Of a DNA stretch of 9,358 bases, positions 1 through 6,264 are shown in pieces. Every line of letters starts with the position of its first letter. Within the stretch, counting starts at the first letter, position 1. A program made the position numbers and the translations under genes. The notes beneath the pieces were generated by a model that searched no databases, was not told where the DNA came from, and saw only the letters and a list, made by a program, of their open reading frames with translations. The stretch comes from Cyanobacteria bacterium UBA11370 (GTDB lineage Bacteria > Cyanobacteriota > Cyanobacteriia > Cyanobacteriales > Coleofasciculaceae). The stretch spans positions 1 to 9,358 of the forward strand of contig DNGI01000106.1 of assembly GCA_003486645.1 (NCBI GenBank). The letters are read 5' to 3'.

Positions 1-1108
1 CAAAATCCAAAATCCAAAATCCCACTACCTTCCTCTACCAGAACGTATCCAATCTCGACCCATGCCACCTGTAGAAATTGTAGATATGCGGCGGGAGTTA
101 CAGGAAGGAAATCGTTCGATTTTTAGCCGTTCTCTGCAAGATGCTCTCCAACAGCTACAATCGGAGAGACGGCAGGGTATCTTATTTATCCCGCGTCGGG
201 GACATAGTACGTTTGTATCGTGCCGTAGTTGTGGGTATGTGGTGGAATGCCCGTATTGTGATGTTTCCCTTTCCTATCATTACACTCACGAAGGGGCGGC
301 TCAATTGCTCAGGTGTCATTACTGCAATTATGCTAGACCTCATCCCCGCAGTTGCCCGGAATGTGATTCTCCTTACCTGAAATTCTTTGGCAGTGGGACT
401 CAGCGAGTTGCCCAGGAATTGGCGCGGGAGTTTCCGGATTTGCGGTTAATTCGGTTTGATAGCGATACAACTCGGACTAAAGGCGCTCATCGTACATTAT
501 TAACCCAATTTGCTAATGGCGAAGCTGACTTGTTGATAGGGACGCAAATGCTAACCAAAGGGTTGGATATTGCTGGCGTGACGCTGGTGGGGGTTGTCGC
601 GGCGGATGGACTGTTACATTTAGGGGATTATAGAGCAGCAGAACGGGCTTTTCAAACGTTAACTCAAGTGGCGGGTCGTGCGGGTCGAGGAGATGATCCA
701 GGTCAGGTGATTATGCAAACTTATTCACCACAACATCCGGTGATTCAAGCGGTTAAGTCTCATGATTATGAGTCGTTTGTGCGGACGGAATTAGAACAAC
801 GGGCAATGTTGAATTACCCCCCTTATGGCCATCTTATTTTATTCCGTTTGAGTGGTTTGGAGGAAGTGGATGTTGAGAGGACGGCGGAGGAGTTAGTAGA
901 TTGGTTGGCGAATGTAGGGTCAGATTACGAAATTTTGGGGCCAGCGCCTGCAAGTATTATGCGGGTTGCCTGTCGTTATCGGTGGCAGATTTTGTTGAAG
1001 TTTCCCCTGGATGTGTCGGTGGAGTTACCTAATGTAGAGGAGTTACGAAGGATTTGTCCACCGGATGTTAGTCTGACTATTGATGTCGATCCGTTGAATA
1101 TGATGTGA
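1..1108 (+). CDS. priA: Primosomal protein N' (PriA), 3' part
   Basis: PriA is a superfamily 2 DNA helicase that reloads the replisome at stalled forks. The frame is open to the left edge, so only the last 368 codons are present; the Met at 62 is internal. Counting from that Met, eight cysteines in four pairs (54/57, 63/66, 85/88, 98/101) form the double zinc-binding insertion unique to PriA. GTQMLTKG (160-167) and QVAGRAGRG (202-210) are late helicase motifs, and LGPAPA followed by YRWQILLK (about 293-315) is the conserved C-terminal domain. The Walker motifs lie outside the window. Codons 1-7 of the visible part are three copies of the heptamer CAAAATC, read in frame. The gene stands alone, with no gene directly downstream on this strand. 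Identification is secure; whether the unseen 5' half is intact cannot be told. Confidence 0.96.
   Translation, partial: KIQNPKSHYLPLPERIQSRPMPPVEIVDMRRELQEGNRSIFSRSLQDALQQLQSERRQGILFIPRRGHSTFVSCRSCGYVVECPYCDVSLSYHYTHEGAAQLLRCHYCNYARPHPRSCPECDSPYLKFFGSGTQRVAQELAREFPDLRLIRFDSDTTRTKGAHRTLLTQFANGEADLLIGTQMLTKGLDIAGVTLVGVVAADGLLHLGDYRAAERAFQTLTQVAGRAGRGDDPGQVIMQTYSPQHPVIQAVKSHDYESFVRTELEQRAMLNYPPYGHLILFRLSGLEEVDVERTAEELVDWLANVGSDYEILGPAPASIMRVACRYRWQILLKFPLDVSVELPNVEELRRICPPDVSLTIDVDPLNMM
2..22 (+). repeat. Heptanucleotide tandem repeat inside priA
   Basis: Three tandem copies of a 7-nt unit (CAAAATC, ending in CC) start at or before the window edge. Twenty-one nucleotides equal seven codons, so the priA frame is kept. 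Such heptamer arrays are usually seen between genes in cyanobacteria. The array may extend to the left. Confidence 0.6.
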
Positions 1109-1211
1109 TATCAAATCCGGCATGAATATACGTATTGTAGAGACGTTGCAATGCAACGTCTCTACAGGTTTCGGTTTACAGGGAATGAGGTATAGGAAGC
1201 GGATTTGATAT
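1108..1211. mobile_element. MITE-like element with 12-bp terminal inverted repeats
   Basis: The 12-bp sequence at 1108-1119 (ATATCAAATCCG) is perfectly inverted at 1200-1211, enclosing about 100 bp with no coding capacity. If the mobile unit is 1111-1208, it is flanked by TA on both sides (1109-1110 and 1209-1210), the target duplication typical of IS630/Tc1-mariner elements and their MITEs. The left repeat touches the last base of the priA stop codon. No transposase is present, so movement would need a partner in trans. Assignment to the IS630 type is inference from the TA flanks. Confidence 0.5.
1136..1166. repeat. Perfect 31-nt palindrome inside the MITE-like element
   Basis: Arms 1136-1150 and 1152-1166 are exact reverse complements (15 bp each) around a single A at 1151. 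The core reads AGACGTTGCA / TGCAACGTCT. It sits between the 12-bp inverted repeats and would form a very stable hairpin, but no T-run follows, so it is not a classical terminator. It resembles a dispersed palindrome seen in many cyanobacteria, from memory rather than from a search. Confidence 0.7.
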
Positions 1212-1348
1212 GATATCGAGTTTGGGAGAGTGGGGAAGCGACGTTCACATCCAACCCCCTCAGCCTTCACAAAACTTGTGCAAAACTGAAAAAATACTTC
1301 ATATTTTTTACTAAAACTATCCGTTAAGCTGTCAGTAGGACAGGAACT
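1212..1348 (+). promoter_or_regulatory. Leader region of the small membrane protein gene
   Basis: This non-coding stretch must carry the promoter of the gene at 1361, because the gene stands alone. The best guess is a -35-like TTGTGC at 1276-1281 with a weak AT-rich -10 near 1299-1304. A short dyad, CACAA-AAC-TTGTG, spans 1268-1280 and overlaps that -35, where a regulator could bind. None of these matches is strong. Confidence 0.22.
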
Positions 1349-1356
1349 CAAGGAGG
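1349..1356 (+). promoter_or_regulatory. Strong Shine-Dalgarno site
   Basis: CAAGGAGG lies 4 nt before the ATG at 1361 and nearly matches the full anti-Shine-Dalgarno sequence. It fixes the start of the downstream gene. It is by far the best ribosome binding site in the window. Confidence 0.8.
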
Positions 1357-1360
1357 TTTC

Positions 1361-1870
1361 ATGAATGCTGTTTTTGAAGCTGGCATAAAGCGCCCCCTAT
1401 GGCAAACCGTTGCGATGTTTGCGTTGGGTCTTTGGCTTAGTGGCAGTCTGCTTTTAGATTTTGTGATCATGCCTGGTCTATCAACGGCTGGGATGATGAG
1501 TCAAGCAGGTTTTGCTAGCGCTGGCTATTCAATTTTCTGGATTTTTAACCGCATCGAGTTACTGTGCGCTGCTTTAGTGTTAGTCAGTCTTTTGGCGCTC
1601 CGTGGCACTTCAACGCTTTATCATCATGTAAGACGCTGGTCTATTCTGTTATCCGTTCTTCTGCTGGGAATTGCTCTCATTTATACCTACATTATGACAC
1701 CGCAGATGAGCGCTTTGGCTCTACAATTGAATCTTTTTGAGCCAGTAACCGAAATGCCAGCGGGGATGGTTGAGATGCACGAGGGGTATTGGTTGCTAGA
1801 AACAATTAAGTTTGTTGCAGGTGCTATGGTGCTTGCTTGGTGCTACCAAGATTCTCATCATATTGCCTAA
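1361..1870 (+). CDS. Small integral membrane protein, DUF4149/TMEM205-like
   Basis: This 169-aa protein has four predicted membrane helices at about residues 14-36, 62-80, 92-113 and 144-161, so it is expected in the cytoplasmic or thylakoid membrane. Polar or charged residues sit at the helix borders (D33 in LDFVIMPGL, N63-R64-E66, the MTP at 112-114, H140-E141-G142 and E147). This layout resembles the DUF4149/TMEM205-like family of unknown function; that match is from memory. The start is set by the CAAGGAGG 4 nt upstream. It is monocistronic: the promoter lies in the preceding spacer and a clear hairpin terminator follows 27 nt after the stop. No function is claimed. It does not look horizontally acquired. 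Confidence 0.88.
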   Translation: MNAVFEAGIKRPLWQTVAMFALGLWLSGSLLLDFVIMPGLSTAGMMSQAGFASAGYSIFWIFNRIELLCAALVLVSLLALRGTSTLYHHVRRWSILLSVLLLGIALIYTYIMTPQMSALALQLNLFEPVTEMPAGMVEMHEGYWLLETIKFVAGAMVLAWCYQDSHHIA

Positions 1871-1896
1871 CGAGCGATATTGATTAATTATAAAAG

Positions 1897-1926
1897 AAAG
1901 CTCCTCATTGAAATGGGGAGCTTTTT
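1897..1926 (+). terminator. Intrinsic terminator after the small membrane protein gene
   Basis: Arms 1897-1909 (AAAGCTCCTCATT) and 1912-1924 pair over 13 positions with one G-T wobble. The tail CTTTTTATTA supplies the T-run. It starts 27 nt after the stop codon and would end + strand transcription before the convergent gene. Confidence 0.85.
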
Positions 1927-1941
1927 ATTAGATCTGTACAG

Positions 1942-1974
1942 AGATCCCCGACTTCTCCAAGAAGTCGGGGATCT
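1942..1974. repeat. Perfect palindromic repeat (15-bp arms, 3-nt loop)
   Basis: Arms 1942-1956 (AGATCCCCGACTTCT) and 1960-1974 are exact reverse complements around CCA. There is no T-run on either side. The sequence looks like one of the short dispersed palindromes frequent in cyanobacterial spacers. It could also act as a bidirectional transcript-end hairpin between the convergent genes. Confidence 0.7.
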
Positions 1975-2014
1975 GGCTTGGATATACTGTACTTCATAAA
2001 CCTGAAATAGGCTG

Positions 2015-2095
2015 TATAGCCATTCTCAGATGGATGAGGTAGACTTAATTTCCTTCCTCACTCCCCACTCCCTCATGAGTATGAGAACCGCTATA
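2015..2095. mobile_element. MITE-like element with 24-bp imperfect inverted repeats
   Basis: The 24 bp at 2015-2038 (starting TATAGCCATTCTCA) match the reverse complement of 2072-2095 (starting TATAGCGGTTCTCA) at 17 or 18 of 24 positions, in three blocks: TATAGC, TTCTCA and ATGAG. The outermost bases on each side are TA, as expected for IS630-type insertion. The 33-nt core is pyrimidine-rich (CTTCCTCACTCCCCACTC) and has no coding capacity. It lies in the convergent spacer, 33 nt past the stop of the - strand gene. Confidence 0.45.
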
Positions 2096-2128
2096 TTAAC
2101 TGATGATATCGGGATGAAATACCCGTAA

Positions 2129-4123
2129 TTAGCGCCGTTCCGGAGACAGGGGGATCAAGCGGGGATCTGGATCACTCGGTAACACAGGGACACGGCGGGG
2201 ACCCGGAGATGAGTTTCTGCTACCATCATTCGACAATCGGCAACGTTGAACTGAATCCGATGCGAGTTGAACTCCCCTTAATCGACGAATTGCTACTTCT
2301 AATTCACTCAGGTTTTCTTGCAAACCACAATACTGAACCTGGATCGTTTGTAACTCTTCTGCCTGAATTTTCTTTGTTGCTTCTAACTGACGCAATTCGG
2401 TTTGAGTAGCAACTATATTCTGTTCAAAGGTACGGACTTCGGTTTGCAAAGTAGTGATGCGCTGTTGCAATGTTTGTTGTTCTCTGCGAGACACTTCTAG
2501 CCGTTCCTGTGAGGTTTCAATTTCACCGCGTACAGCAACTAATCTCGCTTCTAGACTTTCGCGTTCGGTCTTAAGGGCCTCAATTCTTGCCTGTGCGGTT
2601 GTAATTTCTTGTCGAACTGCAACTAAGCGTTGTTCAGATTGACGCACTTGAACTTGAGAGGCTTCGAGGCGTTCTTCAGTGGTTTCAATTTCACCCCGTA
2701 CAGCTACTAATCTAGCATCCAAACTTTCACGTTCCCGTCTAAATGATTCAAGTTCTACTTGTACCTCTTTAATATCTTCTCGAACGGCAACTAATTGTTG
2801 TTGAGATTGACGGATTTCGAGTTGGGAGGCTTCAAGGCGTTCCTGGGAGGTTTCAATTTCACCGCGTACAGCGACTAATCTCGCTTCTAAACTTTCGCGT
2901 TCAGTATTGAGGGCTTCAATTCTTGCTTGGGCGGTTGTAACTTCTTGTCGAATAGCAACAAGTCGTTGTTCGGATTGACGCACTTGAACTTGAGAAGCTT
3001 CGAGGCGTTCTTCAGTGGTTTCAATTTCACCTCGTAGCGCTACTAATCGAGTATCTAAGCTTTGACGTTCCCGTTTAAAGGATTCAATTTCTGTTTGTAC
3101 GCTGGTAATTTCTTGTCGCAGTGCGACTAATTGTTGTTGAGATTGGCGAACTTCACCTTGGGATGCTTGTAATTGTGCGGTTACGGTTTGGCTTTCAATC
3201 CGAAGTGCAGCTAATCGTTCTTCAGCGGTACGAATATCACCTTGTAGCGCTACTAATCGTTGTTGGGAGGTTCGTATTTCTGTTGTAGATTCTCTCGATG
3301 TTTTAAGAATAGACAGTAACGTACTCACTTCAACATCATCAGAATCAAAACTCGCGGATCGTTCAAAAGAAGCGATCGCATCCTGATACCGTCCTAATCG
3401 ATATAGTGCGAGTCCTCGGTATTTCCAAGCTACAGCATTTCGTGTATCAAATTCAATCGCTTTCTCATAGTTAGTAATCGCTTCTTGATATCGACCGAGT
3501 TGATAGAGTGCAGTGGCTCGTTCTGTCCAAATACTAGCACTGTTCGTCTCAACTTCAAGGGCTTGATCGTAGAATGCGATCGCCTCTTGATACTGTTGCA
3601 AATCGTAAACCAAAACCTTGGCAATTTTTTTGGGAATTACGGTCTTAACTAATGTTTGTTCATAGTCTGATGTGGTTTGAAATGAAAGTGCCTTCTTCCA
3701 GCAATCAACACTTGCCTCGTAACGTTTCAGTTCATGCAACGCATTTCCTTTTTCAAACCAAGCTAACAGATAATTCGGTTTAATTTTTATCGCTTCATCA
3801 TAGGAGGTAATCGCCGCTTCGTATTGGTTTAAACTCGTTAAAAGACTGCCTTTCCAGTACCAAGCTAAGAACGAGTCTGGCTTGAGTTTAACGATTTGAT
3901 CGAGAATTGCGATCGCCTCCCGATGCTTACCAATTCCTCGCAACTCACTGACTTGTTCCCAAAGCGTACCCAGAACTACACCTTGTGCAGTCAGTTGTTC
4001 GCTAGCTGGCGAATCGGGGTTAAAATGGGATGGGTTAACCAGGGTTTGAGTATTAGCGCTTGCTATGCCAGTTGTCATCAAAGTAGCCAAGGCTACTCCC
4101 ACCTGTAACGGGATCTTTTTCAT
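2129..4123 (-). CDS. Exported TPR and coiled-coil repeat protein
   Basis: The ATG at 4123 is preferred (664 aa). GAGGAG lies 5 nt before it, whereas the in-frame GTG at 4129 would overlap that site. Residues 1-23 form a signal peptide (KK, then a hydrophobic core, then ASA before N24), so it is probably periplasmic or beyond. Six TPR units fill about 52-264; those at about 197-264 are most canonical (ALYQLGRYQEA, ALYRLGRYQDA). From about 285 to 620 there is a long charged coiled coil built of near-identical 56-residue units carrying RLVAVRGEIET. The last 50 residues are basic and proline-rich (PGPRRVPVLP). TPRs usually hold protein partners and the coil suggests an elongated scaffold; no enzyme motif is seen. 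It is probably transcribed alone, with 281 nt separating it from the gene upstream. The function is unknown. Confidence 0.9.
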   Translation of the reverse strand: MKKIPLQVGVALATLMTTGIASANTQTLVNPSHFNPDSPASEQLTAQGVVLGTLWEQVSELRGIGKHREAIAILDQIVKLKPDSFLAWYWKGSLLTSLNQYEAAITSYDEAIKIKPNYLLAWFEKGNALHELKRYEASVDCWKKALSFQTTSDYEQTLVKTVIPKKIAKVLVYDLQQYQEAIAFYDQALEVETNSASIWTERATALYQLGRYQEAITNYEKAIEFDTRNAVAWKYRGLALYRLGRYQDAIASFERSASFDSDDVEVSTLLSILKTSRESTTEIRTSQQRLVALQGDIRTAEERLAALRIESQTVTAQLQASQGEVRQSQQQLVALRQEITSVQTEIESFKRERQSLDTRLVALRGEIETTEERLEASQVQVRQSEQRLVAIRQEVTTAQARIEALNTERESLEARLVAVRGEIETSQERLEASQLEIRQSQQQLVAVREDIKEVQVELESFRRERESLDARLVAVRGEIETTEERLEASQVQVRQSEQRLVAVRQEITTAQARIEALKTERESLEARLVAVRGEIETSQERLEVSRREQQTLQQRITTLQTEVRTFEQNIVATQTELRQLEATKKIQAEELQTIQVQYCGLQENLSELEVAIRRLRGVQLASDSVQRCRLSNDGSRNSSPGPRRVPVLPSDPDPRLIPLSPERR
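2495..3259 (-). repeat. Coding tandem repeat: 168-bp (56-aa, 8-heptad) units
   Basis: Four units run in coding direction: 3259-3050 (70 aa, carrying a 14-aa insertion), 3049-2882, 2881-2714 and 2713-2546 (56 aa each), then a partial fifth down to about 2495. Each starts with RLVA-(L/V)-(R/Q)-G. Fifty-six residues are exactly eight heptads and the 14-aa insertion is exactly two, so coil register is preserved. The second and fourth units are almost identical, and the first and third pair likewise, which points to a later 336-bp duplication on top of the 168-bp one. Confidence 0.85.
3332..3970 (-). repeat. Six TPR-encoding units of about 102 bp
   Basis: About 34-residue units show the TPR pattern W/Y-x-x-x-G/A-L-x-x-L-x-x-Y-x-x-A-I-x-x-Y/F. 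The fourth is preceded by a longer irregular stretch. In three units the AIA codons of helix B are the HIP1 octamer GCGATCGC (3372-3379, 3576-3583, 3909-3916). Confidence 0.8.
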
Positions 4124-4128
4124 CTTCA

Positions 4129-4134
4129 CTCCTC
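4129..4134 (-). promoter_or_regulatory. Ribosome binding site deciding the start at 4123
   Basis: On the - strand GAGGAG ends 5 nt before the ATG at 4123. The alternative GTG at 4129-4127 begins on the last base of this site and cannot use it. The protein therefore starts MKKIPLQV. Confidence 0.8.
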
Positions 4135-4404
4135 ACACATTATCGGAAATCAAGTCTAGCTAATTAGAGTGCATCCTAATTCTGCCAAAATATGGCTACT
4201 GCAAGCATCTTGCTTGTTGATAGATATACGTGAGCAAGATAGTTGCATTTCACGCACTCTAGGCATTAAGCAAAGCTATAATGTAGGTTTACACACTACA
4301 GATTTAGAGTCAATTGGATGCTTTCCCCTAATTGTTTGTAGCACAACTTTAAGTGTAATTTATCAGATTTTTGAGAAAATACACAACTAATCACCGCAAA
4401 GGCA
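4135..4404. promoter_or_regulatory. Spacer with candidate - strand promoter and small dyads
   Basis: This AT-rich spacer must carry the promoter of the TPR/coiled-coil gene. A possible - strand pair is TTGGCA (4183-4188) and TAATTA (4161-4166), 16 nt apart and about 38 nt from the ATG. Just upstream of it, GCAAG-CAT-CTTGC (4201-4213) is a short dyad that could be an operator. AGAGTGC at 4166-4172 is inverted as GCACTCT at 4254-4260. No convincing terminator follows the gene that ends at 4405. A + strand frame from GTG 4169 to 4390 has no ribosome binding site and no recognisable content. Everything here is weak. Confidence 0.25.
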
Positions 4405-5829
4405 TTAACGCCGAAAGAAGCGACCAATTAAACGACAGAACAACAGAATTAAAAATGGCGCACTGAACCCGATACTCCAAACAAAGACGGGTGAAGTGAA
4501 AAATGAGATATCCGAGATATCCTTGTAGGAGGTAGGCGGAGGATTTTGAACGGAGATAGCGGTTGCCGTTATACCACTAATAGCGAGTCCAATCCCTGCG
4601 ATCGCAATTGTATCATCAAGGGCGCGATCGCTTTTGGTACGCTCAATATCAATAATCCCTTGAATCGTATTATTCAGGTTTTCCAGTAGGGTTAATCCAG
4701 GTTGGAAGTTCTTACAGTCTGATTCGACTTGGCGCTGGTATTTTTGAGCATAGATTTCACTACTGAATACTTCCAGAAGCTGTAAATCACTTCCGCTATA
4801 TTTATTAATCATAGCAGTTGTACGGTCTTGATAATTAGCTAAATTCACTTCAATAGTCCGGCTTTGATTTTCCAGACCGTGTAAAGCTAGGGCATAATCG
4901 GATAAATTGATAAGATGGTCATTGAGAGTTTTCTGGAGTTGATTTAAGTTCAGGCGGTTAGGTTTTCCTGGTTGGGTTAACTCGCGGATGCGATGAATAG
5001 CAGGTTGAATTTCGATATATTCGTTTTTGAGTAGGGATTTTTGATAACGGCTTTGATAGTATGACCAAACGATTTTATGGCGATAGTGGAATAAGCGGAG
5101 AAAGTCATAATAAAGGGTTTGGACTTGCTTTCTCATTTCATCTGGGGTTTGGTTATGAGGAAATAGCCAGATGAGGATGTGATAGCTTTCGGCGCGGAAT
5201 TTATCCCAAAATTCTTTTCCGGTTAAGCCTAAGTTTTCTGGTTGATACCATAATTCAAATAAAGTTGCGCCGCCTAAGCTACCTTTACCAATAAAATCTC
5301 GTTGCCAATCGTAGTTATTAAGGATTTGGGTATAACAAGTTTGGGCAATTTTATCGATTTCGGTGTCGGATTTGGGATCAGTTAGTTTGCCCCAGAGTAA
5401 CCAGGTTTGCCCAATTGTACCCGATTGCTGGCTAATCTTTTGTAGGATTTCTTGTTTGAGGGTGAGGAAGGGTTGATGGTTAATCTCTTGGGGGTGATCA
5501 TTAAATTTATTATTGGGATCGAGTTTACCGGAATAGTTGACCTGAAGGGCGTAAGTGTCGTTAAGTTGGAGGGGATAATACCAACCATCCAGGGGGGGAG
5601 AGAAGGGTTGAATGCGGATGTCGAGTAATTCGATAATGTCAGCGTTACTATTTTTATGCTTTTGGATTTGGGCGTATTTTTCTTGAAAGGTATTTTCGTC
5701 TAAATTGGCGTATATCTTTTTACAGAAATGGTAGCAATTGTCGTTAATTTGTTCTTCATCTTGCCCTAAGCCGTCCTTTAGGTCATAGAGAAATAAGTCA
5801 ATGCTAGGATAAATAATCGTATCAGACAT
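4405..5829 (-). CDS. Protein with two C-terminal membrane segments, possible conflict-system effector
   Basis: The chosen start is the ATG at 5829 (474 aa), one base after the TAA of the preceding gene (TAA-A-ATG), with no visible Shine-Dalgarno, so it should be translated by reinitiation. The frame stays open to 5925, but that would overlap the small gene by 95 nt. About 390 residues are soluble, with aromatic-rich stretches (DGWYYPLQLNDTYALQVNY near 81-99; YYDFLRLFHYRHK near 240-252), followed by a helical, coiled-coil-like part (about 280-405). Two hydrophobic segments follow (about 408-427 and 445-469), ending in the basic tail RFFRR. I do not recognise a characterised family. As last gene of a TPR-CHAT cluster it could be the membrane effector or substrate, as in CHAT/TPR-associated (CATRA-type) systems; that is inference. 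Confidence 0.87.
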   Translation of the reverse strand: MSDTIIYPSIDLFLYDLKDGLGQDEEQINDNCYHFCKKIYANLDENTFQEKYAQIQKHKNSNADIIELLDIRIQPFSPPLDGWYYPLQLNDTYALQVNYSGKLDPNNKFNDHPQEINHQPFLTLKQEILQKISQQSGTIGQTWLLWGKLTDPKSDTEIDKIAQTCYTQILNNYDWQRDFIGKGSLGGATLFELWYQPENLGLTGKEFWDKFRAESYHILIWLFPHNQTPDEMRKQVQTLYYDFLRLFHYRHKIVWSYYQSRYQKSLLKNEYIEIQPAIHRIRELTQPGKPNRLNLNQLQKTLNDHLINLSDYALALHGLENQSRTIEVNLANYQDRTTAMINKYSGSDLQLLEVFSSEIYAQKYQRQVESDCKNFQPGLTLLENLNNTIQGIIDIERTKSDRALDDTIAIAGIGLAISGITATAISVQNPPPTSYKDISDISFFTSPVFVWSIGFSAPFLILLFCRLIGRFFRR

Positions 5830-5830
5830 T

Positions 5831-6217
5831 TTATTTAGTGCCAGGAATGAATTGCCAAATGCGTTGTAGGAGATTGGGTTTAACTTTTGCTTTGGCAACG
5901 GAATTAGGCGCACTAAAGGTATCAATTGCGTCGTTTATAAGTTCCCTAGTTGGTTCTTTGTCGAGAGGGAGTGGGGGTAAGCCTTTATTACGTTGCCCTC
6001 CATTTTTCTCAATAATTTCCCATTCTCGGTGGTAAAGATCATCCAGGAGTTTATAGCCTTTAGCAATACTATCAAGCTTACCAATATCTGTAGGATTGGC
6101 TTTTAGGGTTTCAACAAGTTCATGAAGTTTGGTTTGGATCTCTCCGGGTAAGGGTTGATCCAACTTGGTTAGTGCATTTAGGAATGCGGTTAGAATCAAG
6201 GTATGGGTAGGTTTCAT
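5831..6217 (-). CDS. Small helical protein (128 aa), partner of the downstream membrane protein
   Basis: This is a soluble, mostly helical protein with no membrane segment, signal peptide or cysteine. Residues 1-75 look like several amphipathic helices (TAFLNALTKL, LHELVETLKAN, YKLLDDLYHREWEI). A proline-rich linker follows (LPPLPLDK, about 100-107 region), then one more helix and a tail with LLQRIWQFIPG. No enzyme motif is visible. The stop TAA is 1 nt before the ATG of the next gene, so the two products are probably made in fixed proportion and may bind each other. No Shine-Dalgarno precedes the ATG at 6217, which is unusual for a gene 98 nt from its neighbour. It may be the small accessory protein of a CHAT/TPR-associated conflict system; I cannot confirm that family by eye. 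Confidence 0.78.
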   Translation of the reverse strand: MKPTHTLILTAFLNALTKLDQPLPGEIQTKLHELVETLKANPTDIGKLDSIAKGYKLLDDLYHREWEIIEKNGGQRNKGLPPLPLDKEPTRELINDAIDTFSAPNSVAKAKVKPNLLQRIWQFIPGTK

Positions 6218-6264
6218 CTGGTTTGGGTAAATACGCTGTTGAGTGAAAAATCTCTTCTTGTCGT

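Noticed and set aside
1043..1351. 102-codon - strand frame across the end of priA and the MITE-like element
   Set aside because: It overlaps priA coding sequence and the inverted-repeat element, and has no ribosome binding site. It is better explained as a chance frame.
2105..2128. CGGG...CCCG hairpin as a terminator for the TPR/coiled-coil gene
   Set aside because: The stem is only 4 bp and no T-run follows on the - strand.
2495..3259. CRISPR array or non-coding satellite suggested by regular repeats
   Set aside because: The period of 168 bp is entirely explained by a 56-residue coiled-coil unit in an open frame, and there are no short repeats with unique spacers.
4169..4390. 73-codon + strand frame in the spacer between the two - strand genes
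   Set aside because: It starts at GTG without a Shine-Dalgarno, has no recognisable motif, and overlaps the likely promoter of the TPR/coiled-coil gene.
4405..5829. Bacterial gasdermin
   Set aside because: Length, the two C-terminal hydrophobic segments and the lack of a recognisable gasdermin N-terminal pattern do not fit. Only the idea of a CHAT-controlled membrane protein is shared.
5830..5925. Longer N-terminus for the two-membrane-segment protein
   Set aside because: It would overlap the small gene by 95 nt in another frame. Met 5829, one base after the small gene's stop, is the natural start.
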